Positions 25,880 through 34,523 of a stretch of DNA of 54,266 nt are shown piece after piece. Where the stretch lies: NCBI RefSeq assembly GCF_029846715.1, contig NZ_JARVWW010000046.1, forward strand, positions 1 to 54,266. Reading direction: 5' to 3'. The translations under genes were made by a program, and so were the position numbers. Within the stretch, counting starts at the first letter, position 1. Each line of letters opens with the position of its first letter. The notes under the pieces are model-generated. The model was not told where the DNA came from. It ran no database searches and worked only from the letters and a program-made list of their open reading frames with translations. This stretch comes from Bradyrhizobium nivariense. GTDB taxonomy: Bacteria; Pseudomonadota; Alphaproteobacteria; Rhizobiales; Xanthobacteraceae.

Positions 25880-25942
25880 ATGCAGATTCCGAATGGCAAG
25901 AACGCCACCCTCGACATTCAGAAGATCGAAGACTACTGCCTC
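25880..25942 (+). pseudogene. Possible N-terminal remnant of a DUF6883-family gene
   Basis: An ATG at 25880 reads MQIPNGKNATLDIQKIEDYC, close to the N-terminus of DUF6883 proteins, which commonly begin MK[LI]PNA... and continue DYxLNPxHPxG. The resemblance stops at about 25942, exactly where the convergent CRP-type gene ends. After that the frame is only the antisense of that gene. It is best read as a truncated remnant of about 21 codons. Confidence 0.4.
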
Positions 25943-25943
25943 C

Positions 25944-26618
25944 CTATTCGTTCCGCGCGATCGCCGTCAGCTTGGTCATGTTCCGCAGCAGGATGCGGCC
26001 GCGCTGGAGATCCAGGATCGCTTCCTTGCGCCAGGCCTGAAGCTGGCGGTTGACGCTCTCGCGGGCGGCCCCGACGAAGACGCCGAGCTGCTCCTGCGAG
26101 ATGTGCACCTCCGAGCCGAAATCGGCGGCGAGCGCGCAGAGGCGCCGCGCGAGGCGAACCGGCAGCGGCTGAAGCATGGACTCTTCCATGCGCTCGCTCT
26201 GCCAGCGGATGCGCTGGCACAGCAGCGCGATGATCTTGATCCCGACCTTCGGCTCGCGTTCGAGGAAAGCGAGAAAGTCTTCGCGCCGCAGCACGAATAG
26301 TTCACTGGCTTCGCCCGCGGTCGCATCCGCGGTGCGGCTCTGGCCGTCCAGCACCGCGACCTCGCCGAACAGGTCGCCCGGGCCCATGAAGTTCAGCGTC
26401 AGCCGGCTGCCGTCGGAGACGCCGGTCTCGATACGGACCTGGCCTCGGCGCACGCCGAACAGCGCATCGCCCGCGTCGCCCTTCTGGAATAGCACCTCGC
26501 CGTTCCCCAGATGCTGGGTGTGGCAGAGATTCGACAGCCGCTGAAGCTCGTCCGCGCCGAGATCGGCGAACATCGCGTTCATCTTCAGGATGACCGCAAA
26601 TTCGGCCTGCTTGCTCAT
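25944..26618 (-). CDS. CRP/FNR family regulator, CRP-like
   Basis: 224 residues: cyclic-nucleotide-binding domain at about 15-130 and winged helix at about 150-215. The phosphate-binding cassette reads FGEVAVLDGQSRTADA with G85, E86, R95 and T96, compatible with cAMP binding. No Cys cluster for an FNR-type iron-sulfur centre. The recognition helix ARESVNRQLQ has R186, E187 and R191 at the positions of E. coli CRP R180, E181 and R185, which predicts TGTGA half-sites. The ATG at 26618 has AAGGA 7 bases ahead; the frame extends upstream to 26681 without a good ribosome site. A near-perfect CRP-type site lies 92 bp upstream. Likely cAMP-responsive global or local regulator. Confidence 0.92.
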   Translation of the reverse strand: MSKQAEFAVILKMNAMFADLGADELQRLSNLCHTQHLGNGEVLFQKGDAGDALFGVRRGQVRIETGVSDGSRLTLNFMGPGDLFGEVAVLDGQSRTADATAGEASELFVLRREDFLAFLEREPKVGIKIIALLCQRIRWQSERMEESMLQPLPVRLARRLCALAADFGSEVHISQEQLGVFVGAARESVNRQLQAWRKEAILDLQRGRILLRNMTKLTAIARNE

Positions 26619-26710
26619 TTCAATGTCCTTGTGAATTTCCTTGACCAGTTTCCTTGGCAAATCGCTTGGAACCATCAACATCAGGATCGCGTAAAACCGC
26701 GCCGGGGAAG

Positions 26711-26726
26711 TGTGTCACAAGTCACA
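26711..26726. promoter_or_regulatory. CRP-type site upstream of the CRP-like gene
   Basis: TGTGT-CACAAG-TCACA: nine of ten consensus positions. It is in the 248-bp divergent spacer between the CRP-type gene (92 bp away) and the AsmA gene (140 bp away), so autoregulation and control of asmA are both possible. Confidence 0.55.
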
Positions 26727-26866
26727 TAACTTTGCAGCACCCCCAGACTATTTTTACGCGCTTGGAGTCGCTTCCCGTCCGGGGATAAACTCGGGCGCAG
26801 AGGACGGGTGCAAATGACGGTCATCTGCCGGATTCGACGCCGATTGTCCGTCGTTGGAAAGTCGAC

Positions 26867-28975
26867 ATGAGAGCAGTGAAATTCGCCGGCGCGGCGGTGG
26901 CCGCCGTCATCATCGTGATCGCACTCCTGCTGGTGGTCGGGATCCCCTCGGGCTTCCTGACCTCGACGATTGCCTCGCGGGTCGAGAGTGCGACCGGCTA
27001 TCGCCTGTCGATCGACGGCACCACCAGGATCAGCCTGTGGCCGACACTGAACGTGACGCTGAACGACCTCACGCTTCAGGACCCCAAGGACCGCAGCGGC
27101 ATCACGCGCCTGACCATCGACAGCGTGCAGGCCGACATGTCGCTCTCGAGCGTTTGGTCGGGCCGCCCGACGATCAGCGAGCTCGTCGTCACCCATCCCG
27201 TGCTCTACCAGCCGCTGCTGCGTGAGCGCCTGCCGAATGCCGGCGGCGCGTCGAAGCCGATCGCGCTCGATACCGATGGCGCCGCCATCGACCGCATCAA
27301 GGTCACAGATGGCGAGGTCGCATTCGCGCGCGTGCGGGATCGCGTCGAGAGCCGCATCAGCGCCATCAATGCCGATGCGATTGTCGGTCGCGACCGCAAG
27401 GTCAACATCACCGGCACCGCGCGGGTCGGCGAGCATCCGACCAAGTTCGACATCAAGGCGACGATGCCGACCCCGCCAGCCGACCGGCCGACCATCCCGG
27501 TGGATTTCGTCATCGACATGCCCGATGTGCTGAAGTCTCAGCTCGCAGGTCGTGCCGAGATGCGGCTGAGCGGCGATGTCGTGATGATCAACGGCGTCAA
27601 CGGCACGCTCGGCGATGGCGCGTTCAACGGCTGGGCCTCGGTCGATATCGCGAGCAAACCTCTGGTCAAGCTCGATCTCGACTTCCAGCGGCTCGCGATT
27701 CCGCTGGCGAAATCGCCGGAAGGCGCGTCCGGGCAGCCCTGGAGCGATGCGCCGATCGACGTGTCCGGCCTCAACTATGTCGATGCACAAATCAGGGTCT
27801 CCGCGAACGAGGCGGTGATCGGCGATACGCGCCTCGCGCCGCTGGCGCTCGATGCAAAACTCGCCGGCGGCGTGCTGAAGGCCGGCACCGCCAATCTCGG
27901 CGCCTATGGCGGCCAGGTCTCGGGCGAGGTGATCCTGGATGCGACCAGCGGCGCGCCGAGCTTTGCCATGCATTCCGACCTCACCGGCGTGCGCGCGCTG
28001 CCGCTGCTCCAGGGCCTTGCCGAATTCGACCGGATCGACGGCAAGCTGCAGGCCAAGCTCGCGCTGCGCAGTGCCGGCACCAGCCAGCGCGCGCTGATGG
28101 CGAACATGCAGGGCACCGCCTTCGTCAATTTCCAGGACGGCGCCATTCGCGGCATCAACGTCGCACAGATGATCCGCTCGCTGACGTCGGGCACGCTGTC
28201 CGGCTGGCAGGACAACCAGGACAACAGCAAGGAGCAGAGCACGGATTTGTCGCAGCTCTCGGCGTCCTTCCGTGTCGACAAGGGCCAGGCGGTGACCACC
28301 GATCTCAATTTGACCGGACCGCTGGTCCGCGTGACCGGCGCCGGCACGATCGCACTCGACACCAAGATGATGGGCTTTCGCGTCGAGCCGAAGCTGGTGA
28401 TGACGACCGAAGGCCAGGGCCGCGCCTCGGAGCCGGTCGGCTTCGGCATCCCCGTGATGATCCAGGGCACCTGGTCGCAGCCGCGGATCTATCCTGACAT
28501 GACCGGCATGCTGGACAATCCGGACGCCGCCTATGCCAAGCTGCGCGAGATGGGCAAGGGCCTGTTCGGAGCTGATGGTGCCGGGCTCGGCAATATTTTG
28601 GGCGGTCTTGGCAGTAACCTTGGCGGCAACCTCGGCCTCGGAGGGACCACCGCGCCAGGTGGCGGCAATGCGGCCGGCAATGCCAATCCGCAAACCCAGC
28701 AGCCGGGACAGAACAATCTGCTCGGCGGTCCCTTGGGCGAGGCGATCGGCAATCTGATCCAGCAGGGGCTTTCCAGTGGTGCGGGAAACGGCACTGGCAC
28801 TGGTACTGGCACCGGTAATAGCACCGGCCGCAGCCGCAGCCTGCCGGCAGCGCCATCCACATCCACACTGGTGCCGCAGGTCTCGCCCGCGTCCCCTGCC
28901 CTGGAGGACCCGCCGGCGGCGCAGCAGGACAGTCAGCCGATGAACGACGTGCTGCGGCAGCTCTTTAATCGATGA
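26867..28975 (+). CDS. AsmA family protein
   Basis: 702 residues, one N-terminal membrane helix (VAAVIIVIALLLVVGIPSGF) and a long periplasmic repetitive beta-groove domain. N-terminal AsmA region: ATGYRLSIDGTTRISLWPTL and LNDLTLQDP; C-terminal AsmA_2-like region around LTGVRALPLLQGLAEFDRID and KLQAKLALRSAGTSQRALMA. AsmA-like proteins are related to VPS13-type lipid bridges and affect outer-membrane lipid balance. The C-terminal 150 residues are low-complexity, Gly/Asn-rich with a Gly-Thr run (near residues 640-655) and a Pro-rich end. The start ATG at 26867 has GGA 8 bases ahead. Divergent from the CRP-like gene. Confidence 0.9.
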   Translation: MRAVKFAGAAVAAVIIVIALLLVVGIPSGFLTSTIASRVESATGYRLSIDGTTRISLWPTLNVTLNDLTLQDPKDRSGITRLTIDSVQADMSLSSVWSGRPTISELVVTHPVLYQPLLRERLPNAGGASKPIALDTDGAAIDRIKVTDGEVAFARVRDRVESRISAINADAIVGRDRKVNITGTARVGEHPTKFDIKATMPTPPADRPTIPVDFVIDMPDVLKSQLAGRAEMRLSGDVVMINGVNGTLGDGAFNGWASVDIASKPLVKLDLDFQRLAIPLAKSPEGASGQPWSDAPIDVSGLNYVDAQIRVSANEAVIGDTRLAPLALDAKLAGGVLKAGTANLGAYGGQVSGEVILDATSGAPSFAMHSDLTGVRALPLLQGLAEFDRIDGKLQAKLALRSAGTSQRALMANMQGTAFVNFQDGAIRGINVAQMIRSLTSGTLSGWQDNQDNSKEQSTDLSQLSASFRVDKGQAVTTDLNLTGPLVRVTGAGTIALDTKMMGFRVEPKLVMTTEGQGRASEPVGFGIPVMIQGTWSQPRIYPDMTGMLDNPDAAYAKLREMGKGLFGADGAGLGNILGGLGSNLGGNLGLGGTTAPGGGNAAGNANPQTQQPGQNNLLGGPLGEAIGNLIQQGLSSGAGNGTGTGTGTGNSTGRSRSLPAAPSTSTLVPQVSPASPALEDPPAAQQDSQPMNDVLRQLFNR

Positions 28976-29224
28976 ATGGAGGACCGAAGCGCTGGACTCC
29001 AGAGCATCCCCTTACATCGGCTCGCCCGGCCGCCGCTTCCTCCAAACGGATGAGACTGCGACAATTCACCATCCTTCCGCCTGCCCCCAGCGTCCACAGC
29101 CGGTAACCACACCGACCGGTCAAGCGGTCCCTTGTCCAGTCCCTTGGCCCAAATTGTGGTAGAAGGCTCGCAGGGTCTGTACGGCCCGTAGCGCCGGCGT
29201 CGATGGCGGCGCGAGAGGATCGGG

Positions 29225-31672
29225 ATGGCAGGAGAGAGCGACAAGACACGGTTTCTGCGCGAGGGCCTGTTCGCCAAATACGTCGTCTCCCTCGTCGGCC
29301 TCGTCGTGTTCGTGCTCGCCGTCAACGGCGCGATGGAGAGCTGGATCTCCTACCGCGCCACCAGGACCTCGCTGACCGACGGTCTGGAGGACAAGGCGCA
29401 GGCTGGCGCCCGGCGGATCGAGCAGTCGATCTCCGAACTCGAGCGCCAGATCAGCTGGGTGACGCGGGCGAGCCAGGACACGCTCGAGAAGCGCCGCGCC
29501 GACTACGCCCAGCTGCTGCACCAGGTCTCGGTCGTCAACCAGCTGTTCCAGCTCAACGGCGAGGGCCGCGAGGTGCTTCGCGTCTCGCGCCAGTCGACCA
29601 CGACCGGCAGCAATGCCGACCTCTCCCGCGACATGCGCTTCACCGACACCGTCGCCCGCGGCGTCAGCTACGCGCCGGCCTGGTTCTCCGACCGGACGCC
29701 GTTGATGTCGATCTCGGTGGCGCATTCCGGCTTCAACGCCGGCGTCACCGTGGCCGAGATCGACCTCAGCTTTCTCTCCGACTTCCTGTCCGACGCCCAG
29801 GTCGGCAAGGCTGCCTTCGCCTATGTGGTCGATCCGCGCGGCCGCGTGCTGGCGACGTCCTCGAAAGGGCCCGATGTCGGCAAGGACCTGTCGAAGCTGC
29901 CGCAGGTTGCGGCCGCGGTCGCGCCTGGCCACGAGGGCGACACGTCCGGCACCGATTTCAACGGCCATTCGGTGATGAGCGCCGCGAGCACCGTGCCGAA
30001 GCTCGGCTGGAGCGTGTTGTTCGAGCAACCGACCACGCAGGCCTTGATGCCGATCCGCGACCAGCTGGTGCGCATCGCGCTGCTGATCGGCATGGGCCTG
30101 TTGGTCGCGATCCTCGCCGGCACGCTGCTCGCCCGCCGCATGATCATTCCGATCACGGCGCTGCGCGACGGCGCGCACAAGCTCGGCGAGGGCGATTTCA
30201 GCCACCGCATCGACGTGCACACCTCCGACGAGCTGGAAGATCTGGCCGGCCAGTTCAACCGCATGGCCGGCCAGCTCCAGGAGACCTATTCGGACCTGGA
30301 GACCAAGGTCGAGGAGCGCACCCGCGATCTCGCGCAGTCGATCAACGAGCTCAAAGTGCTGGAAGAGGTCGGCCGCGCGGTCGCCGCCTCGCTCGATCTC
30401 GACGCCGTGCTGCCGACCATCGCCGCCCGCGCGATCGAGATCACCCATGCCGATGCGGTGCTGATCTACGGCTATGACGCCGAGGTGCGCCGCTTCAATC
30501 TGGTCGAGGCCAACGGCATCGACAAATCCGCCGACGGCGCGCATGTCACCATCGAGCAAGGCGCGAACATCCTGAGCGACGCCGCCGATAGCGGCGAGCC
30601 GATCGCGCTAGCCGATCTCGACCAGGCCTCCGAGCAGCCGCTGCGCGACGTCGCGATCGAGGCCGGCTTCCATTCGGTGCTGGTGGTGCCGCTGGTCGAC
30701 CAGCAGGGCACGCTCGGCTCGCTGGTGGTGCTGCGCCGCGCCAGCGGCGAGTTCGCCGCCAGCATCATCGGCCTGATGCGCACCTTCGCCAACCAGGCCG
30801 TGCTGGCGATGCGTAATGCGCGGCTGTTCACCGAGGTCGACCACAAGGGCCGCGAGCTCGCGGCTGCGAACGAGACCGTCCGCGCCCAGGCCGACAAGCT
30901 GCGCGAGCAGACCGAGCAGCTCAAGGACTGGAACAAGTCGCTGGAGGAGCGTGTCGAGACCCAGCTCGGCGAGATCGAGCGCATCCGCAAGCTCGAGCGA
31001 TTCCTGGCGCCGCAGGTGGCGCAGCTGATCGCCTCCTCCGACAGCCCCGAGGGGCTGCTCACCAGCCAACGCCGCGAAGTGACCGTGGTGTTCTGCGACC
31101 TGCGTGGCTTCACGGCCTTCACCGAGGCGACCGAACCGGAAGAGGCGATGAACGTGCTGCGCGAATATCACGCCGCGCTCGGCACGCTGATATTCAAGTA
31201 CGAGGGGACGCTCGACAAATATGCCGGCGACGGCGTGATGATCCTGTTCAACGCGCCGATCCAGTTCGAGGACCACACCAAGCGCGCCGTGAAGATGGCG
31301 GTGGAGATGCGCGACACGATCGGCCCGCTGACCGAGCGCTGGCGCAACCGCGGCCACAGCCTCGGCTTCGGCATCGGCGTTGCGCTCGGCTATGCAACGC
31401 TCGGCCAGGTCGGCTTCGAGCAGCGGCTGGAATATGCCGCGATCGGCAGCGTCACCAACCTCGCCTCCCGCCTCTGCGGCGAGGCCAAGGCCAACCAGAT
31501 CGTGGTCAGCCGCCGCGTCTACGGCATCGTCGAGCCCTGGGTCGAAGCCGGCGCGCTCGATGATCTCCAGCTCAAGGGTTTTAACCACCCCGTGCTCGCG
31601 ATGGAGATCTTGTCGTGGCGCGAGGAGGTGGAGAACGTGGTGGATGCCGCGGCGGCAAGGCGGCGAGGGTAG
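29225..31672 (+). CDS. Membrane class III adenylate/guanylate cyclase (Cache-HAMP-GAF-cyclase)
   Basis: 815 residues. Membrane helix 1 at about 18-37; periplasmic Cache-type sensor at about 45-278; helix 2 at about 283-303; HAMP at about 304-358; GAF at about 385-535; coiled coil at about 540-595; cyclase domain at about 615-805. Metal-binding D625 (VVFCDLRGF) and D669 (AGDGVMILF) are present, as are K665, N745 and R749. The adenine-contact position (Asp in class IIIa, Thr in IIIb) is an Ala in EYAAIGSVTNLASRL, so base choice is uncertain. Makes cAMP (or less likely cGMP) in response to a periplasmic signal plus a GAF ligand. AGAGGA lies 7 bases ahead of the start. Transcribed separately from asmA, with a 249-bp gap that holds no other feature. 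Confidence 0.92.
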   Translation: MAGESDKTRFLREGLFAKYVVSLVGLVVFVLAVNGAMESWISYRATRTSLTDGLEDKAQAGARRIEQSISELERQISWVTRASQDTLEKRRADYAQLLHQVSVVNQLFQLNGEGREVLRVSRQSTTTGSNADLSRDMRFTDTVARGVSYAPAWFSDRTPLMSISVAHSGFNAGVTVAEIDLSFLSDFLSDAQVGKAAFAYVVDPRGRVLATSSKGPDVGKDLSKLPQVAAAVAPGHEGDTSGTDFNGHSVMSAASTVPKLGWSVLFEQPTTQALMPIRDQLVRIALLIGMGLLVAILAGTLLARRMIIPITALRDGAHKLGEGDFSHRIDVHTSDELEDLAGQFNRMAGQLQETYSDLETKVEERTRDLAQSINELKVLEEVGRAVAASLDLDAVLPTIAARAIEITHADAVLIYGYDAEVRRFNLVEANGIDKSADGAHVTIEQGANILSDAADSGEPIALADLDQASEQPLRDVAIEAGFHSVLVVPLVDQQGTLGSLVVLRRASGEFAASIIGLMRTFANQAVLAMRNARLFTEVDHKGRELAAANETVRAQADKLREQTEQLKDWNKSLEERVETQLGEIERIRKLERFLAPQVAQLIASSDSPEGLLTSQRREVTVVFCDLRGFTAFTEATEPEEAMNVLREYHAALGTLIFKYEGTLDKYAGDGVMILFNAPIQFEDHTKRAVKMAVEMRDTIGPLTERWRNRGHSLGFGIGVALGYATLGQVGFEQRLEYAAIGSVTNLASRLCGEAKANQIVVSRRVYGIVEPWVEAGALDDLQLKGFNHPVLAMEILSWREEVENVVDAAAARRRG

Positions 31673-31816
31673 CCAAAACAAAAAAATGCGAAAACAACCC
31701 CATGCACAGTAGCCGGGGGCTGTGGAATCAATGACTTGCGCGGCACGCTACGAAGCCGCTTTGACACGTCCGGCAAAACACCGGCTGGACGGCATCATCG
31801 GCGATACAGCCATTAC

Positions 31817-33115
31817 TCACACCCCGCGCTTCGGCCCGATTGCCTCGAACCCCGCCTTCTGCTCGTCGCTCAGGTCCGCCTCGAAATCGTCGAGCGCGTC
31901 ACTGACGCCGTTCACCGCTTGCAGCATCGTCTCCAGCCGCGCCTTCACCGCTGTGAGGCGGGCTTGAGGCGTGAGCTCAGCCTTGGACGGACAGGCGCTC
32001 AGCGTCTCCATGGTGCGCAGCGTGGTGTCCTGGAGGACGTCGAGCCGGGCGCGGGCGGTATCGTCGAGCTTGAGCGTGGACGCGATGTCGGCCGCAGGCC
32101 ATTGCTGCTGCACGAGCTGCTCGTATTGGCGCTGCACCTTCTCGTCGTAGCGGGGATCACTGTCCGCCTGGCAGGCCGATGCCGCCTGGGGATTCTTTTG
32201 CTGGATCGACGCGAGCGCGGCGCGACGGTCCGTGGCCAACCCATCGAACTTTGCCTTCTGGCCGTCGTCGAGGAGACCTTCGAATTTCGCCAGGGGCGGT
32301 GCGATGGCGTCCGTTGCCTTGATCACGGCCTCGAGGCGCTCGCGCATCAGGCCGAGGCGCTCTGATGCGGTCGCGGGCACCTGCGATGGGCAGACCGCAC
32401 GAATGCTGTCGCGGGCAGCCAGCCAGGCGGCACTGAAATCGTCGAGTGCGGTGCGCTGCAATTCGTTCGGCTGCACCGCTGCGGCGATGCGATCCACCGG
32501 GAAGCCGGCGGGATCACTGACGTCGCAGATGTTTTGCGCCGACGGAATTTTGCGCGCGCGCCTGCCTTGCGGCGCGGTGTAGGCGGCAAGCTCCGTGGCG
32601 GCATAGGGCGCGAAGATCGCGGCGTAGATGTCGCCATAGCCGTAGAGCGAGATGCTGGTCGTATCGCCGAAGATGATTGCATTGGTGAGATCGTCATGGG
32701 CGAACGGCCAGAACACCGGGCCGGCCCAGCCGTAGCTGCCGTCGGGATGGCGCCACCAGCCCTGCGGCCGGCGGCCACCACGCCAGCCCGCCAGCGCAGC
32801 TTGCGCCGTGAGCGCCGCACGGAGGACGTAGGGATTCGCAGGCTGGGGATTGGCGGGCTGGCCACGCTCTGCGCCGCGAGGATCTTGCGACCTCAACGCG
32901 GCGGAGCGGTATCGGCCGCCCCGCACCGCCATGCGGGCATGGCGCAAGCGCGACAGGCCAATCACGTGGCCGACGGCAAAGCGTGCAACGCCGAGCGGGC
33001 CGCCGCGCAAGCCGAACTGCGCCTCGGCGCGATTTGGCAACAGCGCCGCCAGCATCACGAGGGTTGCGCCTGATAGCGCCAGCCCCAGCCTGGGCCCCAA
33101 GCGTGATCTCGACAT
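31817..33115 (-). CDS. Secreted LTXXQ/Spy-like helical protein
   Basis: 432 residues with a signal peptide (LALSGATLVMLAALLPNRAEA, cut near residue 32). A Gly/Arg-rich region is followed by a conserved segment GWWRHPDGSYGWAGPVFWPF. Then two or more related helical units, each with a CP, RL..M..RLE.. and F...L.D.QKA.F pattern: FEGLLDDGQKAKFDGLATDR and FEADLSDEQKAGFEAIGPKR. This resembles the LTXXQ motif of Spy/CpxP periplasmic chaperones, here duplicated. The start at 33115 is chosen for the signal peptide; the frame stays open for 16 codons upstream. It is convergent with the cyclase gene across 144 bp. Role inferred as envelope stress or periplasmic folding. Confidence 0.75.
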   Translation of the reverse strand: MSRSRLGPRLGLALSGATLVMLAALLPNRAEAQFGLRGGPLGVARFAVGHVIGLSRLRHARMAVRGGRYRSAALRSQDPRGAERGQPANPQPANPYVLRAALTAQAALAGWRGGRRPQGWWRHPDGSYGWAGPVFWPFAHDDLTNAIIFGDTTSISLYGYGDIYAAIFAPYAATELAAYTAPQGRRARKIPSAQNICDVSDPAGFPVDRIAAAVQPNELQRTALDDFSAAWLAARDSIRAVCPSQVPATASERLGLMRERLEAVIKATDAIAPPLAKFEGLLDDGQKAKFDGLATDRRAALASIQQKNPQAASACQADSDPRYDEKVQRQYEQLVQQQWPAADIASTLKLDDTARARLDVLQDTTLRTMETLSACPSKAELTPQARLTAVKARLETMLQAVNGVSDALDDFEADLSDEQKAGFEAIGPKRGV

Positions 33116-33268
33116 GACCACTGACCTGTCCACCTTGGCCCTCCTCCGGCGCCAAGCGCGCATCGCGCCGCATCACGATGACGCGCAGGGGAACCAAAAG
33201 TTCCGGAAGCACACAGGGCAAAGCATCGCGGGCTGCGGGAGTCCCAACCGGCTGCGCCTTCGCGGAGA

Positions 33269-33317
33269 GAACCCCTCACCCCACCCTCTCCCCGTAAGAA
33301 CGGGGCGAGGGAGAAGA
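33269..33317. repeat. Dispersed palindromic repeat, family C (copy 2)
   Basis: AGAACCCCTCACCCCACCCT followed by CTCCCCGTAAGAACGGGGCGAG, a hairpin around GTAAGAAC. The inverted counterpart is at 54137-54180, where TCCCCGTTCTTACGGGGAGAGGG is found. Lies in the gap between the LTXXQ-like gene and the LysM gene. Confidence 0.8.
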
Positions 33318-33367
33318 ACAGCGGGTCTAGACGGCAAGATTGCAAACGCAGCGGCGAAGCGCCGCCC

Positions 33368-34336
33368 TCACTCCGCCTTCTGCGGCAGCACAAAGGTCTG
33401 GCCGGGATAGATCAAATTGGGATTGTGGATCTTGGCGCGGTTGGCGTTGTAGATCACGGCAAAGCGGGCGCCGTCGCCATAAGCGAGCCGGCTCAGCGCC
33501 CACAGGCTGTCGCCGCGGGAGATCACCCGGCTGCCACCTGCTTCCGCGGCTGCACCGCTGATGACGTCCGCCGGCGACGCCGATGCGACCGCCGTGGCCG
33601 CGGGCGCCCGCGCCATGACCTTAGGTTTCGGTGCGCCCATCAGTCGGGGCCGGACCGCGGACCTGTCCGATACCGATGCCACGACATCCGACTTGTCATC
33701 AGGCTTCTCGGCCTTCGCCTCTTGCTTCGTATCTTGCCTCGCGGCCGGTGCGGCGCGCGCGGGCGGCGGCGCGGCTTCGGCGATCGTTACCGGCATGCTG
33801 CGGCTGGATTGCGTGACGGTGCCGTCAGGCGATTTCGCCCGCAGGGTCAGCTCATAGGAACCGGCAGGAAGCTGCGGCGGCGTCATCACGAACTGGCCCG
33901 ACGCATCCGCCACCACCGTGTCGAGCGGCTTGCCGTCGCGCAGCAGCTCGACCTTGGCGCCCGGCGTCGCTTGGCCCGCGATCACCGCCGCCTCGCCGTG
34001 ATTATCGACGCGCGCGACGTCGAAACGGGGACCGGTATCCGCAACCGCCGGCGGCGGCTTGACCGGCGCAAGATCGGCAAGCGCGGCCGTGACCTGCCTC
34101 TCGGTCTCGACCACCGCACCCGCCCGCGGCTCGGGGGCGGGAGACGCGGCCGGCGCCGGCGCGTTCGCGGCAAGCCTGGGCTCTTCCGGCTTGAGTTCCG
34201 GCTTGGAGGCGACCGAGATGTCGGTCTTCGCCCCGTTCGGCAGCAGGCGGCGCAGCTCGGCGGGGCCGATCACCAGCACGGTGCCCCCCACCGCGAGCAG
34301 ACAGAGTGCAATGAAGGCCTTGGATGCGGTCACCAT
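33368..34336 (-). CDS. LysM-domain envelope protein with Ig-like domain
   Basis: 322 residues. One N-terminal membrane helix (FIALCLLAVGGTVLVIGPAE), a Pro/Ala/Glu-rich linker, a beta-sandwich-like domain at about residues 110-190 (AAVIAGQATPGAKVELLRDG, GQFVMTPPQLPAGSYELTLR), another low-complexity linker, and a C-terminal LysM domain (ISRGDSLWALSRLAYGDGAR, then YPGQTFVLP). LysM binds peptidoglycan, so it is probably anchored in the inner membrane and reaches the wall. The ATG at 34336 has GAGGT 9 bases ahead. In many alphaproteobacteria this architecture is a single gene of unknown partner. Confidence 0.88.
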   Translation of the reverse strand: MVTASKAFIALCLLAVGGTVLVIGPAELRRLLPNGAKTDISVASKPELKPEEPRLAANAPAPAASPAPEPRAGAVVETERQVTAALADLAPVKPPPAVADTGPRFDVARVDNHGEAAVIAGQATPGAKVELLRDGKPLDTVVADASGQFVMTPPQLPAGSYELTLRAKSPDGTVTQSSRSMPVTIAEAAPPPARAAPAARQDTKQEAKAEKPDDKSDVVASVSDRSAVRPRLMGAPKPKVMARAPAATAVASASPADVISGAAAEAGGSRVISRGDSLWALSRLAYGDGARFAVIYNANRAKIHNPNLIYPGQTFVLPQKAE

Positions 34337-34523
34337 CGTAAACGAACCTCGATCAGAACGAACCCTGCAAATCAGCCGGGGGCGGCAGGTTGCGCCGTTT
34401 TGGCTACGGCAGCAAGACGGTCGATAGGATGATGAGCCAGCGCGCAAGGGATGAACCGGCGCCACCCCGCCGGCGTCAAATCATCGAGGCCGCATCGCGG
34501 CATTTTTCTTGAGGAATTTCCCC

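Noticed and set aside
25944..26618. FNR/FixK-type oxygen regulator
   Set aside because: No N-terminal or internal Cys cluster, and the recognition helix is R-E-x-x-x-R rather than the E-x-x-S-R of FNR.
26681..28693. 670-codon open frame on the minus strand opposite asmA
   Set aside because: Antisense shadow of the AsmA gene; no ribosome site at its start and no recognisable fold.
29120..31681. Long minus-strand frames opposite the cyclase gene
   Set aside because: Antisense shadow frames; the plus-strand protein has complete Cache, HAMP, GAF and cyclase motifs.
31736..32365. 209-codon plus-strand frame opposite the LTXXQ-like gene
   Set aside because: Antisense shadow; the minus strand has a signal peptide and repeated LTXXQ-like units.
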